From positions 162,301-226,300 of the forward strand of contig NW_027490461.1 in the NCBI RefSeq assembly GCF_050948175.1: DNA of 64,000 nucleotides, given 5' to 3'. Each line of letters starts with the position of its first letter. Within the stretch, counting starts at the first letter, position 1. The notes beneath the pieces are model-generated. The model searched no databases. It saw only the letters and a program-made list of their open reading frames with translations, and was not told the DNA's origin. The position numbers were made by a program, and so were the translations under genes. This DNA is from Xylocopa sonorina (taxonomy: Eukaryota > Arthropoda > Insecta > Hymenoptera > Apidae). This document shows positions 11,661 through 24,449 of the stretch, piece after piece.

Positions 11661-12996
11661 GCTACGATACGTAGACATCTGCAAACGCTATTTCCTAGCG
11701 AGGAAGTATCGCATTCACATTCATTTGAAGTGTAGACGAGGAATACATGACACTTCTCAAATCATATTATATCTTACCATGAAACATAGAAATGAGATGC
11801 GATATCGCGTTTTAAGAATCATAAGAACTCTATTGCTACGATACTTAGACATCTGCAAACGCTATTTCCTTGCAAGGAAGTGTCGCATTCACATTCATTT
11901 GAAGTGCAGACGAGGAATACATGACACTTCTCAAATCATATTATATCTTACCATGAAACATAGAAATGAGATGCGATATCGCGTTTTAAGAATCATTAGA
12001 AATCTATTGCTACGATACATTGACATCTGCAAACGCTATTTCTTTGCAAGGAAGTTTCGCATTCACATTCATTTGAAGTGTAGACGAGGAATACATAACA
12101 CTTCGCAAATCATGTTATATCTTACCATGAAACATAGAAATGAGATGCGATATTGCGTTTTGAGAAGCATTAGAACTCTATCGCTACGATACCTAGACAT
12201 CTGCAGACGCTATTTCCTTACAAGGAGGTGTCGCATTTACATTCATTTGAAGTGTAGACGAGGAATACATGACACTTCGCAAATCATATTATATCTTACC
12301 ATGAAACATAGAAATGAGATGCGATATCGCGTTTTAAGAAGCATTAGAAATCTATTGCTACGATACATTGACATCTGCAAACGCTATTTCTTTGCAAGGA
12401 AGTTTCGCATTTACATTCAATTGAAGTGTAGACGAGGAATACATAACACTTCGCAAATCATATTATATCTTACCATGAAACATAGAAATGAGATGCGATA
12501 TCGCGTTTTAAGAAGCATTAGAAATCTATTGCTACGATACATTGACATCTGCAAACGCTATTTCTTTGCAAGGAAGTTTCGCATTTACATTCAATTGAAG
12601 TGTAGACGAGGAATACATAACACTTCGCAAATCATGTTATATCTTACCATGAAACATAGAAATGAGATGCGATATTGCGTTTTGAGAAGCATTAGAACAC
12701 TATCGCTACGATACCGAGACATCTGCAGACGCTATTTCCTAGCAAGGAAGTGTCGCATTTACATTCATTTGAATCATAGATGAGGAACGCATAACACTTC
12801 GCAATGAATATTATATCTTATCATGAAACATAGATATGAGATGCAATATCTCGTTTTAAGAAGCATTTGAACTCTATTTCTTCGATACGTAGACATCTGC
12901 AAACGCTATTTCCTTGCAAGGAAGTGTCACATTTACATTCATTTGAAGTGTAGGCGACGAATACATAACACTTCGCAATGAATATTACATCTTACC
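11661..12996 (+). repeat. Spacer units between 31-unit copies
   Basis: These units are not included in the 31-unit match. They hold two adjacent near-identical 348-bp pieces with TTTCTTTGCAAGGAAGTTTCGC (split here as TTTCTTTGCAAGG and AAGTTTCGC) near 12,030, 12,390 and 12,560. The segment resembles 3,450-3,910 and 6,890-7,215, the landmark that also opens the 19-unit repeat. No stop interrupts the 58-codon frame from 11,311 to 12,783, which reflects unit composition rather than coding. Confidence 0.7.
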
Positions 12997-15900
12997 ATGA
13001 AACGTAGAAATGAGATGCGATATCGCGTTTTAAGAAGCATTAGATCTTTATTGCTACGATACGTAGACATCTGCAAACGCTATTTCTTTGCAAGGAAGTG
13101 TCGCATTTACATTCATTTGAAGTGTAGACGAGGAAGACATAACACCTCGCAAATCATATTATATCTTACAGTGAAACATAGAAATGAGATGCGATATCGC
13201 GTTTTAAGAAGCATTAGAAATCTATTGCTACGATACGTAGACATCTGCAAACGCTATTTCCTAGCGAGGAAGTATTGCATTCACATTCATTTGAAGTGTA
13301 GACGAGGAATACATAACACTTCCCAAATCATGTTATATCTTACCATGAAATATAGAAATGAGATGCGATATCGCGTTTTAAGAATCATATGAACTCTATT
13401 GCTACGATACGTAGACATCTGCAAACGCTATTTCCTTGCAAGGAAGTGTCGCATTTACTTTCATTTGAATCGTAGACGAGGAATGCATAACACTTCACAA
13501 TGAATATTATATCTTATCATGAAACATAGATATGAGATGCAATATCTCGTTTTAAGAAGCATTAGAACTCTATTGCTACGATACCTGGACATCTGCAGAC
13601 GCTATTTCCTAGCAAGGAAGTGTCGCATTTACATTCATTTGAAGTGTAGACGAGGAATACATGACACTTCGCAAATCATATTATATCTTACCATGAAACA
13701 TAGAAATGAGATGCGATCTCGCGTTTTAACAAGCATTAGAAATCTATTGCTACGATACGTAGACATCTGCAGACGCTATTTCCTAGCGGGGAAGTATCGC
13801 ATTCACATTCATTTGAAGTGTAGATGAGGAATACATGACACTTCGCAAATCATATTATATCTTACAGTGAAACATAGAAATGAGATGCGATATCGCGTTT
13901 TAAGAAGCATTAGAAATCTATTGCTACGATACGTAGACATCTGCAAACGCTATTTCCTAGCGAGGAAGTATTGCATTCACATTCATTTGAAGTGTAGACG
14001 AGGAATACATAACACTTCCCAAATCATGTTATATCTTACCATGAAACATAGAAATGAGATGCGATATCGCGTTTTAAGAATCATATGAACTCTATTGCTA
14101 CGATACGTAGACATCTGCAAACGCTATTTCCTTGCAAGGAAGTGTCGCATTTACTTTCATTTGAATCGTAGACGAGGAATGCATAACACTTCACAATGAA
14201 TATTATATCTTATCATGAAACATAGATATGAGATGCAATATCTCGTTTTAAGAAGCATTAGAACTCTATTGCTACGATACCTGGACATCTGCAGACGCTA
14301 TTTCCTAGCAAGGAAGTGTCGCATTTACATTCATTTGAAGTGTAGACGAGGAATACATGACACTTCGCAAATCATATTATATCTTACCATGAAACATAGA
14401 AATGAGATGCGATCTCGCGTTTTAACAAGCATTAGAAATCTATTGCTACGATACGTAGACATCTGCAGACGCTATTTCCTAGCGGGGAAGTATCGCATTC
14501 ACATTCATTTGAAGTGTAGATGAGGAATACATGACACTTCTCAAATCATATTATATCTTACCATGAAACATAGAAATGAGATGCGATATCGCGTTTTAAG
14601 AATCATAAGAACTCTATTGCTACGATACTTAGACATGTGCAAAGGCTATTTCCTTGCAAGGAAGTGTCGCATTTACGTTCATTTGAATTGCAGACGAGGA
14701 ATGCATAACACTTCGCAATGAATATTATATCTTATCATGAAACATAGATATGAGATGCAATATCTCGTTTTAAGAAGTATTTGAACTCTATTGCTACGAT
14801 ACGTAGGCATCTGCAAACGCTATTTCCTTGCAAGGAAGTGTCGCATTTACATTCATTTGAAGTGTAGACGAGGAATACATAACACTTCGCAAATCATATC
14901 ATTTATTACCATGAAACATAGAAATGAGATGCGATATCGCGTTTTAAGAATCATAAGAACTCCATTGCTACGATACGTAGACATCAGCAAACGCTATTTC
15001 CTTGCTAGGAAGTGTCGCATTTACATTCATTTGAAGTGTAGACGAGGAATACATGACACTTCTCAAATCATATTATATCTTACCATGAAACATAGAAATG
15101 AGATGCGATATCGCGTTTTAAGAATCATAAGAACTCTATTGCTACGATACTTAGACATCTGCAAACGCTATTTCCTTGCAAGGAAGTGTCGCATTTACAT
15201 TCATTTGAATCGTAGACGAGGAATGCATAACACTTCGCAATGAATATTATATCTTATCATGAAACATAAATATGAGATGCAATATCTCGTTTTAAGAAGC
15301 ATTTGAACTCTATTGCTTCGATACGTAGACATCAGCAAACGCTATTTCCTTGCAAGGAAGTGTCGCATTTACATTCATTTGAAGTGTAGACGAGGAATAC
15401 ATAGCACTTCGCAAATCATATTATATCTTACCATGAAACATAGAAATGAGATGCGATATCGCGTTTTAAGAAGCATTAGAACTCTATTGCTACGATACCT
15501 AGACATCTGCAGACGCTATTTCCTAGCAAGGAAGTGTCGCATTTACATTCATTTGAAGTGTAGACGAGGAATACATAACACTTCGCAAATCATATTATAT
15601 CTTACCATGAAACACAGAAATGAGATGCGATATCGCGTTTTAAGAAGCATTAGAACTCTATTGCTACGATAGGTAGACATCTGCAAACGCTATTTGCTTG
15701 CAAGGAAGTGTCGCATTTACATTCGTTTGAAGTGTAGACGAGGAATACATAACACTTCGCAAATCATATTACATCTTACCATGAAACATAGAAATGAGAT
15801 GCGATATCGCGTTTTAAGAAGCATTAGAACTCTTTTGCTACGATAGGTAGACATCTGCAAACGCTACTTCCTTGCAAGGAAGTGTCGCATTTACATTCAT

Positions 15901-17054
15901 TTGAATCGTAGACGAGGAATGCATAACACTTCGCAATGAATATTGTATCTTATCATGAAACATAGATATGAGATGCAGTATCTCGTTTTAAGAAGCATTT
16001 GAACTCTATTGATTCGATACGTAGACATCAGCAAACGCTATTTCCTTGCAACGAAGTGTCGCATTTACTTTCATTTGAATCGTAGACGAGGAATGCATAA
16101 TACTTCGCAATGAATATTATATCTTATCATGAAACATAGATATGAGATGCAATATCCCTTTTTAAGAAGCATTAGAACTCTATCGCTACGATACCTAGAC
16201 ATCTGCAGACGCTATTTCCTAGCAAGGAAGTGTCGCATTTACATTCATTTGAAGTGTAGACGAGGAATACATGACACTTCGCAAATCATATTATATCTTA
16301 CCATGAAACATAGAAATGAGATGCGATCTCGCGTTTTAACAAGCATTAGAAATCTATTGCTACGATACGTAGACATCTGCAGACGCTATTTCCTAGCGGG
16401 GAAGTATCGCATTCACATTCATTTGAAGTGTAGACGAGGAATACATGACACTTCTCAAATCATATTATATCTTACCATGAAACATAGAAATGAGATGCGA
16501 TATCGCGTTTTAAGAATCATAAGAACTCTATTGCTACGATACTTAGACATGTGCAAAGGCTATTTCCTTGCAAGGAAGTGTTGCATTTACATTCATTTGA
16601 ATCGTAGACGAGGAATGCATAACACTTCGCAATGAATATTATATCTTATCATGAAACATAGATATGAGATGCAATATCTCGTTTTAAGAAGCATTTGAAC
16701 TCTATTGCTTCGGTACGTAGACATCAGCAAACGCTATTTCCTTGCAAGGAAGTGTCACATTTACATTCATTTGAAGTGTAGACGAGGAATACATAACACT
16801 TCGCAAATCATATTATATCTTACCATGAAACATAGAAATGAGATGCGATATCGCGTTTTAAGAAGCATTAGAACACTATTGCTACGATACGTAGTCATGT
16901 GCAGACGGTATTTCCTAGCATGGAAGTGTCGCATTTACATTCATTTGAAGTGTAGAAGAGGAATACATGACACTTCGCAAATCATATTATATCTTACCAT
17001 GAAACATAGAAATGAGATGCGATATCGCGTTTTAAGAAGCATTAGAAATCTATT
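12997..17054 (+). repeat. 31-unit spaced repeat, copy 2
   Basis: This is the second copy of the 7.6-11.7 kb block with only scattered substitutions. After about 17,055 one unit is skipped relative to copy 1. The next 120 bases (about 17,220-17,340) resemble the unit around 1,030-1,160, and then the left domain ends. Confidence 0.8.
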
Positions 17055-18639
17055 GCTACGATACTTAGACATCTGCAAACGCTATTTCCTTGCAAGGAAG
17101 TGTCGCATTCACATTCATTTGAAGTGCAGACGAGGAATACATGACACTTCTCAAATCATATTATATCTTACCATGAAACATAGAAATGAGATGCGATATC
17201 GCGTTTTAAGAATCATAAGGACTCTATTGCTACGATACATAGACATCTGCAAAGGCTATTTCCTTGCAAGGAAGTGTCGCATTTACATTCATTTGAATCG
17301 TAGACGAGGAATGCATAACACTTCGGAATGAATATTATATCTTATCATGAAACATAGAAATGAGATGCGATATCGCGTTTTAAGAAGCATTAGAACTCTA
17401 TTGCTACGATATCTAGACATCTGCAATCGCTATTTCCTTGCAAGGAAGTGTCGCATTTACATTCATTTGAAGTGTAGACGAGGAATACATAACACTTCGC
17501 AAATCATATTATATCTTACCATGAAACACAGAGATGAGATGCGATATCGCGTTTTAAGAAGCATTAGAACTTTATTGCTACGATAGGTAGACATCTGCAA
17601 ACGCTATTTGCTTGCAAGGAAGTGTCGCATTTACATTCATTTGAAGTGTAGACGAGGAATACATAACACTTCGCAAATGATATTATATCTTACCATGAAA
17701 CATAGAAATGAGATGCGATATCGCGTTTTAAGAATCATATGAACTCTATTGCTACGATACGTAGACATCTGCAAACGCTATTTCCTTGCAAGGAGGTGTC
17801 GCATTTACATTCATTTGAATCGTAGACGCGGAATGCATAACACTTCGCAAATCATATTATATCTTACCATGAAACATAGAAATGAGATGCAATATCGCGT
17901 TTTAAGAATCATAAGAACTCTATTGCTACGATACGTAGACATCTGCAGACGCTACTTCCTTGCAAGGAAGTGTCGCATTTCAATTCATTTGAAGTGTAGA
18001 CGAGGAATACATGACACTTCGCAAATCATATTATATCTTACCATGAAACATAGACATGAGATGCGATATCGCGTTTTAAGAAGCATTAGAAAGCTATTGC
18101 TACGATACGTAGACATCTGCAAACGCTATTTCCTAGCGAGGAAGTATCGCATTCACATTCATTTGAAGTGTAGACGAGGAATACATAACACTTCGCAAAT
18201 CATGTTATATCTTACCATGAAACATAGAAATGAGATGCGATATCGAGTTTTAAGAATCATCTGAACTCTATTGCTACGATACGTAGACATCTGCAACCGT
18301 TATTTCCAAGCGAGGAAGTGTCGCATTCACATTCATTTGAAGTGTAGACGAGGAATACATAACACTTCGCATATCATATTATATCTTACCATGAAAGATA
18401 GAAATGAGATGCGATATCGCGTTTTAAGAATCATAAGAACTCTATTGCTACGATACGTAGACAACTGCAAACGCTATTTCCTTGCAAGGAAGTGTCGCAT
18501 TTACATTCATTTGAATCGTAGACGCGGAATGCATAACACTTCGCAAATCATATTATATTTTACCATGAAACATAGAAATGAGATGCAATATCGCGTTTTA
18601 AGGATCATAAGAACTCTATTGCTACGATACGTAGACATC

Positions 18640-20031
18640 TGCAGACGCTATTTCCTTGCAAGGAAGTGTCGCATTTCAATTCATTTGAAGTGTAGACGAG
18701 GAATACATGACACTTCGCAAATCATATTATATCTTACCATGAAACATAGAAATGGGCTGCGATATCGCGTTTTAAGAATCATATGAACTCTATTGCTACG
18801 ATACGTAGACAACTGTAAACGCTATTTCCTTGCAAGGAAGTGTCGCATTTACATTCATTTGAATCGTAGACGAGGAATGCATAACACTTCGCAATGAATA
18901 TTATATCTTATCATGAAACATATATATGAGATGCAATATCTCGTTTTAAGAAGCATTAGAACTCTATTGCTACGATACCTAGACATCTGCAGACGCTATT
19001 TCCTAGCAAGGAAGTGTCGCATTTACATTCGTTTGAAGTGTAGACGAGGAATACATGACACTTCACAAATCATACTATATCTTACCATGAAACATAGAAA
19101 TAAGATGCAATATCGCGTTTTAAGTATCATAAGAACTCTATTGCTACGATACGTAGACATCTGCAGACGCTATTTCCTTGCAAGGAAGTGTCGCATTTAC
19201 ATTCATTTGAAGTGTAGACGAGGAATACATGACACTTCGCAAATCATATTATATCTTACCATGAAACATAGAAATGAGATGCGATATCGCGTTTTAAGAA
19301 GCATTAGAACTCCATCGCTACGATACCTAGACATCTGCAGACGCTATTTCCTAGCAAGGAAGTGTCGCATTTACATTCATTTGAAGTGTAGACGAGGAAT
19401 ACATAACACTTCGCAAATCATATTACATCTTACCATGAAACACAGAAATGAGATGCGATATCGCGTTTTAAGAAGCATTAGAACTCTATTGCTACGATAG
19501 GTAGACATCTGCAATCGCTATTTCCTTGCAACGAAGTGTCGCATTTACATTCATTTGAAGTGTAGATGAGGAATACATAACACTTCGCAAATCATATTAT
19601 ATCTTATCATGAAACATAGAAATGAGATGCGATATCGCGTTTTAAGAAGCATTAGAACTCCATCGCTACGATACCTAGACATCTGCAGACGCTATTTCCT
19701 AGCAAGGAAGTGTCGCATTTACATTCATTTGAAGTGTAGACGAGGAATACATAACACTTCGCAAATCATATTATATCTTACCATGAAACATAGAAATGAA
19801 ATGCGATATTGCGTTTTAAGAATCATAAGAACTCTATTGCTACGATACGTAGACATCTGCAAACGCTATTTCCTTGCAAGGAAGTGTCGCATTTACATTC
19901 ATTTGAAGTGCAGACGAGGAATACATAACACTTCGCAAATCATATTATATCTTACCATGAAACATAGAAATGAGATGCGATATCGCGTTTTAAGAAGCAA
20001 TAGAACTCCATCGCTACGATACCTAGACATC
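18640..20031 (+). repeat. 8-unit repeat, copy 1 (1,392 bp)
   Basis: A block marked by GAAATGGGCTGCG (18,751), ACAACTGTAAACGC (18,810) and ATGAAACATATATATGAG (18,913) returns 1,392 = 8 x 174 bases later (20,143; 20,202; 20,305). Confidence 0.8.
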
Positions 20032-21160
20032 TGCAGACGCTATTTCCTTGCAAGGAAGTGTCGCATTTCAATTCATTTGAAGTGTAGACGAGGAATACAT
20101 GACACTTCGCAAATCATATTATATCTTACCATGAAACATAGAAATGGGCTGCGATATCGCGTTTTAAGAATCATATGAACTCTATTGCTACGATACGTAG
20201 ACAACTGTAAACGCTATTTCCTTGCAAGGAAGTGTCGCATTTACATTCATTTGAATCGTAGACGAGGAATGCATAACACTTCGCAATGAATATTATATCT
20301 TATCATGAAACGTATATATGAGATGCAATATCTCGTTTTAAGAAGCATTAGAACTCTATTGCTACGATACCTAGACATCTGCAGACGCTATTTCCTAGCA
20401 AGGAAGTGTCGCATTTACATTCGTTTGAAGTGTAGACGAGGAATACATGACACTTCACAAATCATATTATATCTTACCATGGAACATAGAAATAAGATGC
20501 AATATCGCGTTTTAAGAATCATAAGAACTCTATTGCTACGATACGTAGACATCTGCAGACGCTATTTCCTTGCAAGGAAGTGTCGCATTTACATTCATTT
20601 GAAGTGTAGACGAGGAATACATAACACTTCGCAAATCTTATTACATCTTACCATGAAACACAGAAATGAGATGCGATATCGCGTTTTAAGAAGCATTAGA
20701 ACTCTATTGCTACGATAGGTAGACATCTGCAATCGCTATTTCCTTGCAAGGAAGTGTCGCATTTACATTCATTTGAAGTGTAGATGAGGAATACATAACA
20801 CTTCGGAAATCATATTATATCTTATCATGAAACATAGAAATGAGATGCGATATCGCGTTTTAAGAAGCATTAGAACTCCATCGCTACGATACCTAGACAT
20901 CTGCAGACGCTATTTCCTAGCAAGGAAGTGTCGCATTTACATTCATTTGAAGTGTAGACGAGGAATACATAACACTTCGCAAATCATATTATATCTTACC
21001 ATGAAACATAGAAATGAGATGCGATATCGCGTTTTAAGAAGCATTAGAACTCCATCGCTACGATACCTAGACATCTGCAGACGCTATTTCCTAGCAAGGA
21101 AGTGTCGCATTTACATTCGTTTGAATCGTAGGCGAGGAATGCATAACACTTCGCAATGAA
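20032..21160 (+). repeat. 8-unit repeat, copy 2 (one unit shorter)
   Basis: This is the tandem second copy of the 1,392-bp block. In its second half the spacing falls to 1,218 bp (7 units), so one unit was lost here or gained in copy 1. The unit after 19,609 corresponds to the one after 20,827. Confidence 0.75.
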
Positions 21161-23620
21161 TGTTATATCTTATCATGAAACATAGATATGAGATGCAATA
21201 TCTCGTTTTAAGAAGCATTTGAACTCTATTGCTACGATAGGTAGACATCTGCAAACGCTATTTCCTTGCAAGGAAGTGTCGCATTTACATTCATTTGAAG
21301 TGTAGACGAGGAATACATGACACTTTGCAAATCATATTATATCTTACAGTGAAACATAGAAATGAGATGCGATCTCGCGTTTTAAGAAGCATTATAAAGC
21401 TATTGCTACGATACGTAGACATCTGCAAACGCTATTTCCTAGCGAGGAAGTATCGCATTCGCATTCATTTGAAGTGTAGACGAGGAATACATAACACTTC
21501 GCAAATCATATTATATCTTACCATGAAACATAGATATGAGATGCAATATCTCGTTTTAAGAAGCATTTGAACTCTATTGCTTCGATACGTAGACATCAGC
21601 AAACGCTATTTCCTTGCAAGGAAGTGTCGCATTTGCATTCATTTGAAGTGTAGACGAGGAATACATGACACTTCGCAAATCATATTATAACTAACCATGA
21701 AACATAGAAATGAGATGCGATATCGCGTTTTAAGAAGCATTAGAACCCTATTGTTACGATAGGTAGACATTTGCAAACACTATTTCCTTGCAAGGAAGTG
21801 TCTCACTTACATTCATTTGAAGTGTTGACGAGGAATACATAACACTTCCCAAATCATGTTATATCTTACCATGAAACATAGAAATGAGTTGCGATATCGC
21901 GTTTTAAGAATCATATGAACACTATTGCTACGATACGTAGACATCTGCAAACGCTATTTCCTTGCAAGGAAGTGTCGCATTTACTTTCATTTGAATCGTA
22001 GACGAGGAATGCATAACACTTCGCAATGAATATTATATCTTATCATGAAACATAGATAGGAGATGCAATATCTCGTTTTAAGAAGCATTAGAACTCTGTT
22101 GCTACGATACCTAGGCATCTGCGGACGCTATTTCCTAGCAAGGAAGTGTCGCATTTACATTCGTTTGAATCGTAGACGAGGAATGCATAACACTTCGCAA
22201 TGAATATTAAATCTTATCATGAAACATAGAAATAAGATGCAATATCGCGTTTTAAGAATCATAAGAACTCTATTGCTACGATACGTAGATATCTGTAGAC
22301 GCTATTTCCTAGCAAGGAAGTGTCGCATTCACATTCATTTGAAGTGTAGACGAGGAATACATAACACTTCGCAAATCATATTATATCTTGCCATGAAAGA
22401 TAGAAATGAGATGCGATATCGCGTTTTAAGAATCATAAGAACTCTATTGCTACGATACGTAAACAACTGCAAACGCTATTTCCTTGCAAGGAAGTGTCGC
22501 ATTTACATTCATTTGAATCGTAGACGAGGAATGCATAACACTTCGCAATGAATATTATATCTTATCATGAAACATATATATGAGATGCAATATCTCGTTC
22601 TAAGAAGCATTAGAACTCTATTGCTACGATACCTAGACATCTGCAGACGCTATTTCCTAGCAAGGAAGTGTCGCATTTACATTCATTTGAAGTGTAGACG
22701 AGGAATACATGACACTTCGCAAATCATATTATATCTTACCATGAAACATAGAAATAAGATGCAATATCGCGTTTTAAGAATCATAAGAACTCTATTGCTA
22801 CGATACGTAGACATCTGCAGACGCTATTTCCTTGCAAGGAAGTGTCGCATTTACATTCATTTGAAGTGTAGACGAGGAATACATGACACTTCGCAAATCA
22901 TATTATATCTTACCATGAAACATTGAAATGAGATGCGATATCGCGTTTTAAGAAGCACTAGAACGCTATCGCTACGATACCTAGATATCTCCAGACGCTA
23001 CTTCCTAGCAAGGAAGTGTCGCATTTACATTCATGTGAAGTGTAGACGAAGAATACATAACACTTCGCAAATCATATTATATCTTACCATGAAACATAGA
23101 AATGAGATGCGATATCGCGTTTTAAGAATCATAAGAACACTATTGCTACGATACGTAGACATCTGCAAACGCTATTTCCTAGCAAGGAAGTGTCGCATTC
23201 ACATTCATTTGAAGTGTAGACGAGGAATACATAACACTTCGCAAATCATATTATATCTTACCATGAAAGATAGAAATGAGATGCGACATCGCTTTTTAAG
23301 AATCATAAGAATTCTATTGCTACGATACGTAGACAACTGCAAACGCTATTTCCTTGCAAGGTAGTGTCGCATTTACATTCATTTGAATCGTAGACGAGGA
23401 ATGCATAACACTTCGCAATGAATATTATATCTTATCATGAAACATAGATACGAGATGCAATATCTCGTTTTAAGAAGCATTAGAACTCTATTGCTACGAT
23501 ACCTAGACATCTGCAGACGCTATTTCCTAGCAAGGAAGTGTCGCATTTACATTCATTTGAAGTGTAGACGAGGAATACATGACACTTCGCAAATCATATT
23601 ATATCTTACCATGAAACATA
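20840..23620 (+). repeat. 38-unit spaced repeat, copy 1 (6,612-bp spacing)
   Basis: About 16 consecutive units match 27,452-30,236 at a spacing of 6,612 = 38 x 174. Shared odd units include ATTATAACTAACCATG (21,685 and 28,297), GTGTTGACGAGG (21,823 and 28,435) and CATAGATAGGAGATGC (22,051 and 28,663). These rare landmarks make the correspondence unambiguous. Confidence 0.85.
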
Positions 23621-24449
23621 GGAATGAGATGCGATCTCGCGTTTTAAGAAGCATTATAAAGCTGTTGCTACGATACGTAGACATCTGTAGACGCTATTTC
23701 CTAGCAAGGAAGTGTCGCATTCACATTCATTTGACGTGTAGACGAGGAATACATAACACTTCGCAAATCATATTATATCTTGCCATGAAAGATAGAAATG
23801 AGATGCGATATCGCGTTTTAAGTATCATAAGAACTCTATTGCTACGATACGTAGACAACTGCAAACGCTATTTCCTTGCAAGGAAGTGTCGCATTTACAT
23901 TCATTTGAATCGTAGACGAGGAATGCATAACACTTCGCAATGAATATTATATCTTACCATGAAACATAGAAATGAGATGCGATATCTCGTTTTAAGAAGC
24001 ATTAGAACTCTATTGCTACGATACCTAGACATCTGCAGACGCTATTTCCTAGCAAGGAAGTATCGCATTTACATTCATTTGAAGAGTAGACGAGGAATAC
24101 ATAACACTTCGCAAATCATATTATATCTTACCATGAAACATAGAAATGAGATGCGATATCGCGTTTTAAGAATCATAAGAACTCTATTGCTACGATACTT
24201 AAACATCTGTAGACGCTATTTCCTAGCAAGGAAGTGTCGCATTCACATTCATTTGAAGTGTAGACGAGGAATACATAACACTTCGCAAATCATATTATAT
24301 CTTACCATGAAACATAGAAATGAGATGCGATATCGCGTTTTAAGAAGCATTAGAACTCTTTTGATACGATACCTAGACATCTGCAAACGCTATTTCCTTT
24401 CAAGGAAGTGTCGCATTTACATTCGTTTGAAGTGTAGACGAGGAATACA

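Larger units (their letters stand above)
1..17340 (+). repeat. Left array domain (distinct subfamily mix)
   Basis: This third of the array uses unit variants that I do not find further right: GTAGAAGAGG (for example at 771), TATTGCATTCAC (2,486), GTAGGCGACGAA (2,164), CATATCATTTATTACC (1,847) and TTAACAAGCATTAG (5,026). Units with ATTAGAAATCTATTGCTACG are frequent. A three-unit block at about 175-680 recurs at about 10,266-10,771 and 15,660-16,165. The first 171 bases recur at 697-867, a 4-unit offset. Most of the domain is made by 19-unit and 31-unit duplications, listed separately. Confidence 0.85.

Noticed and set aside
11311..12783. Long forward open frames (for example 490 codons here; 595 codons at 46,578-48,365 and 49,188-50,975) as genes
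   Set aside because: They are the satellite unit read in one frame because 174 is divisible by 3. Starts and stops fall at recurrent unit variants, the product is only the 58-residue repeat, there is no start context, domain or non-repeat end, and substitutions do not look biased to silent sites.
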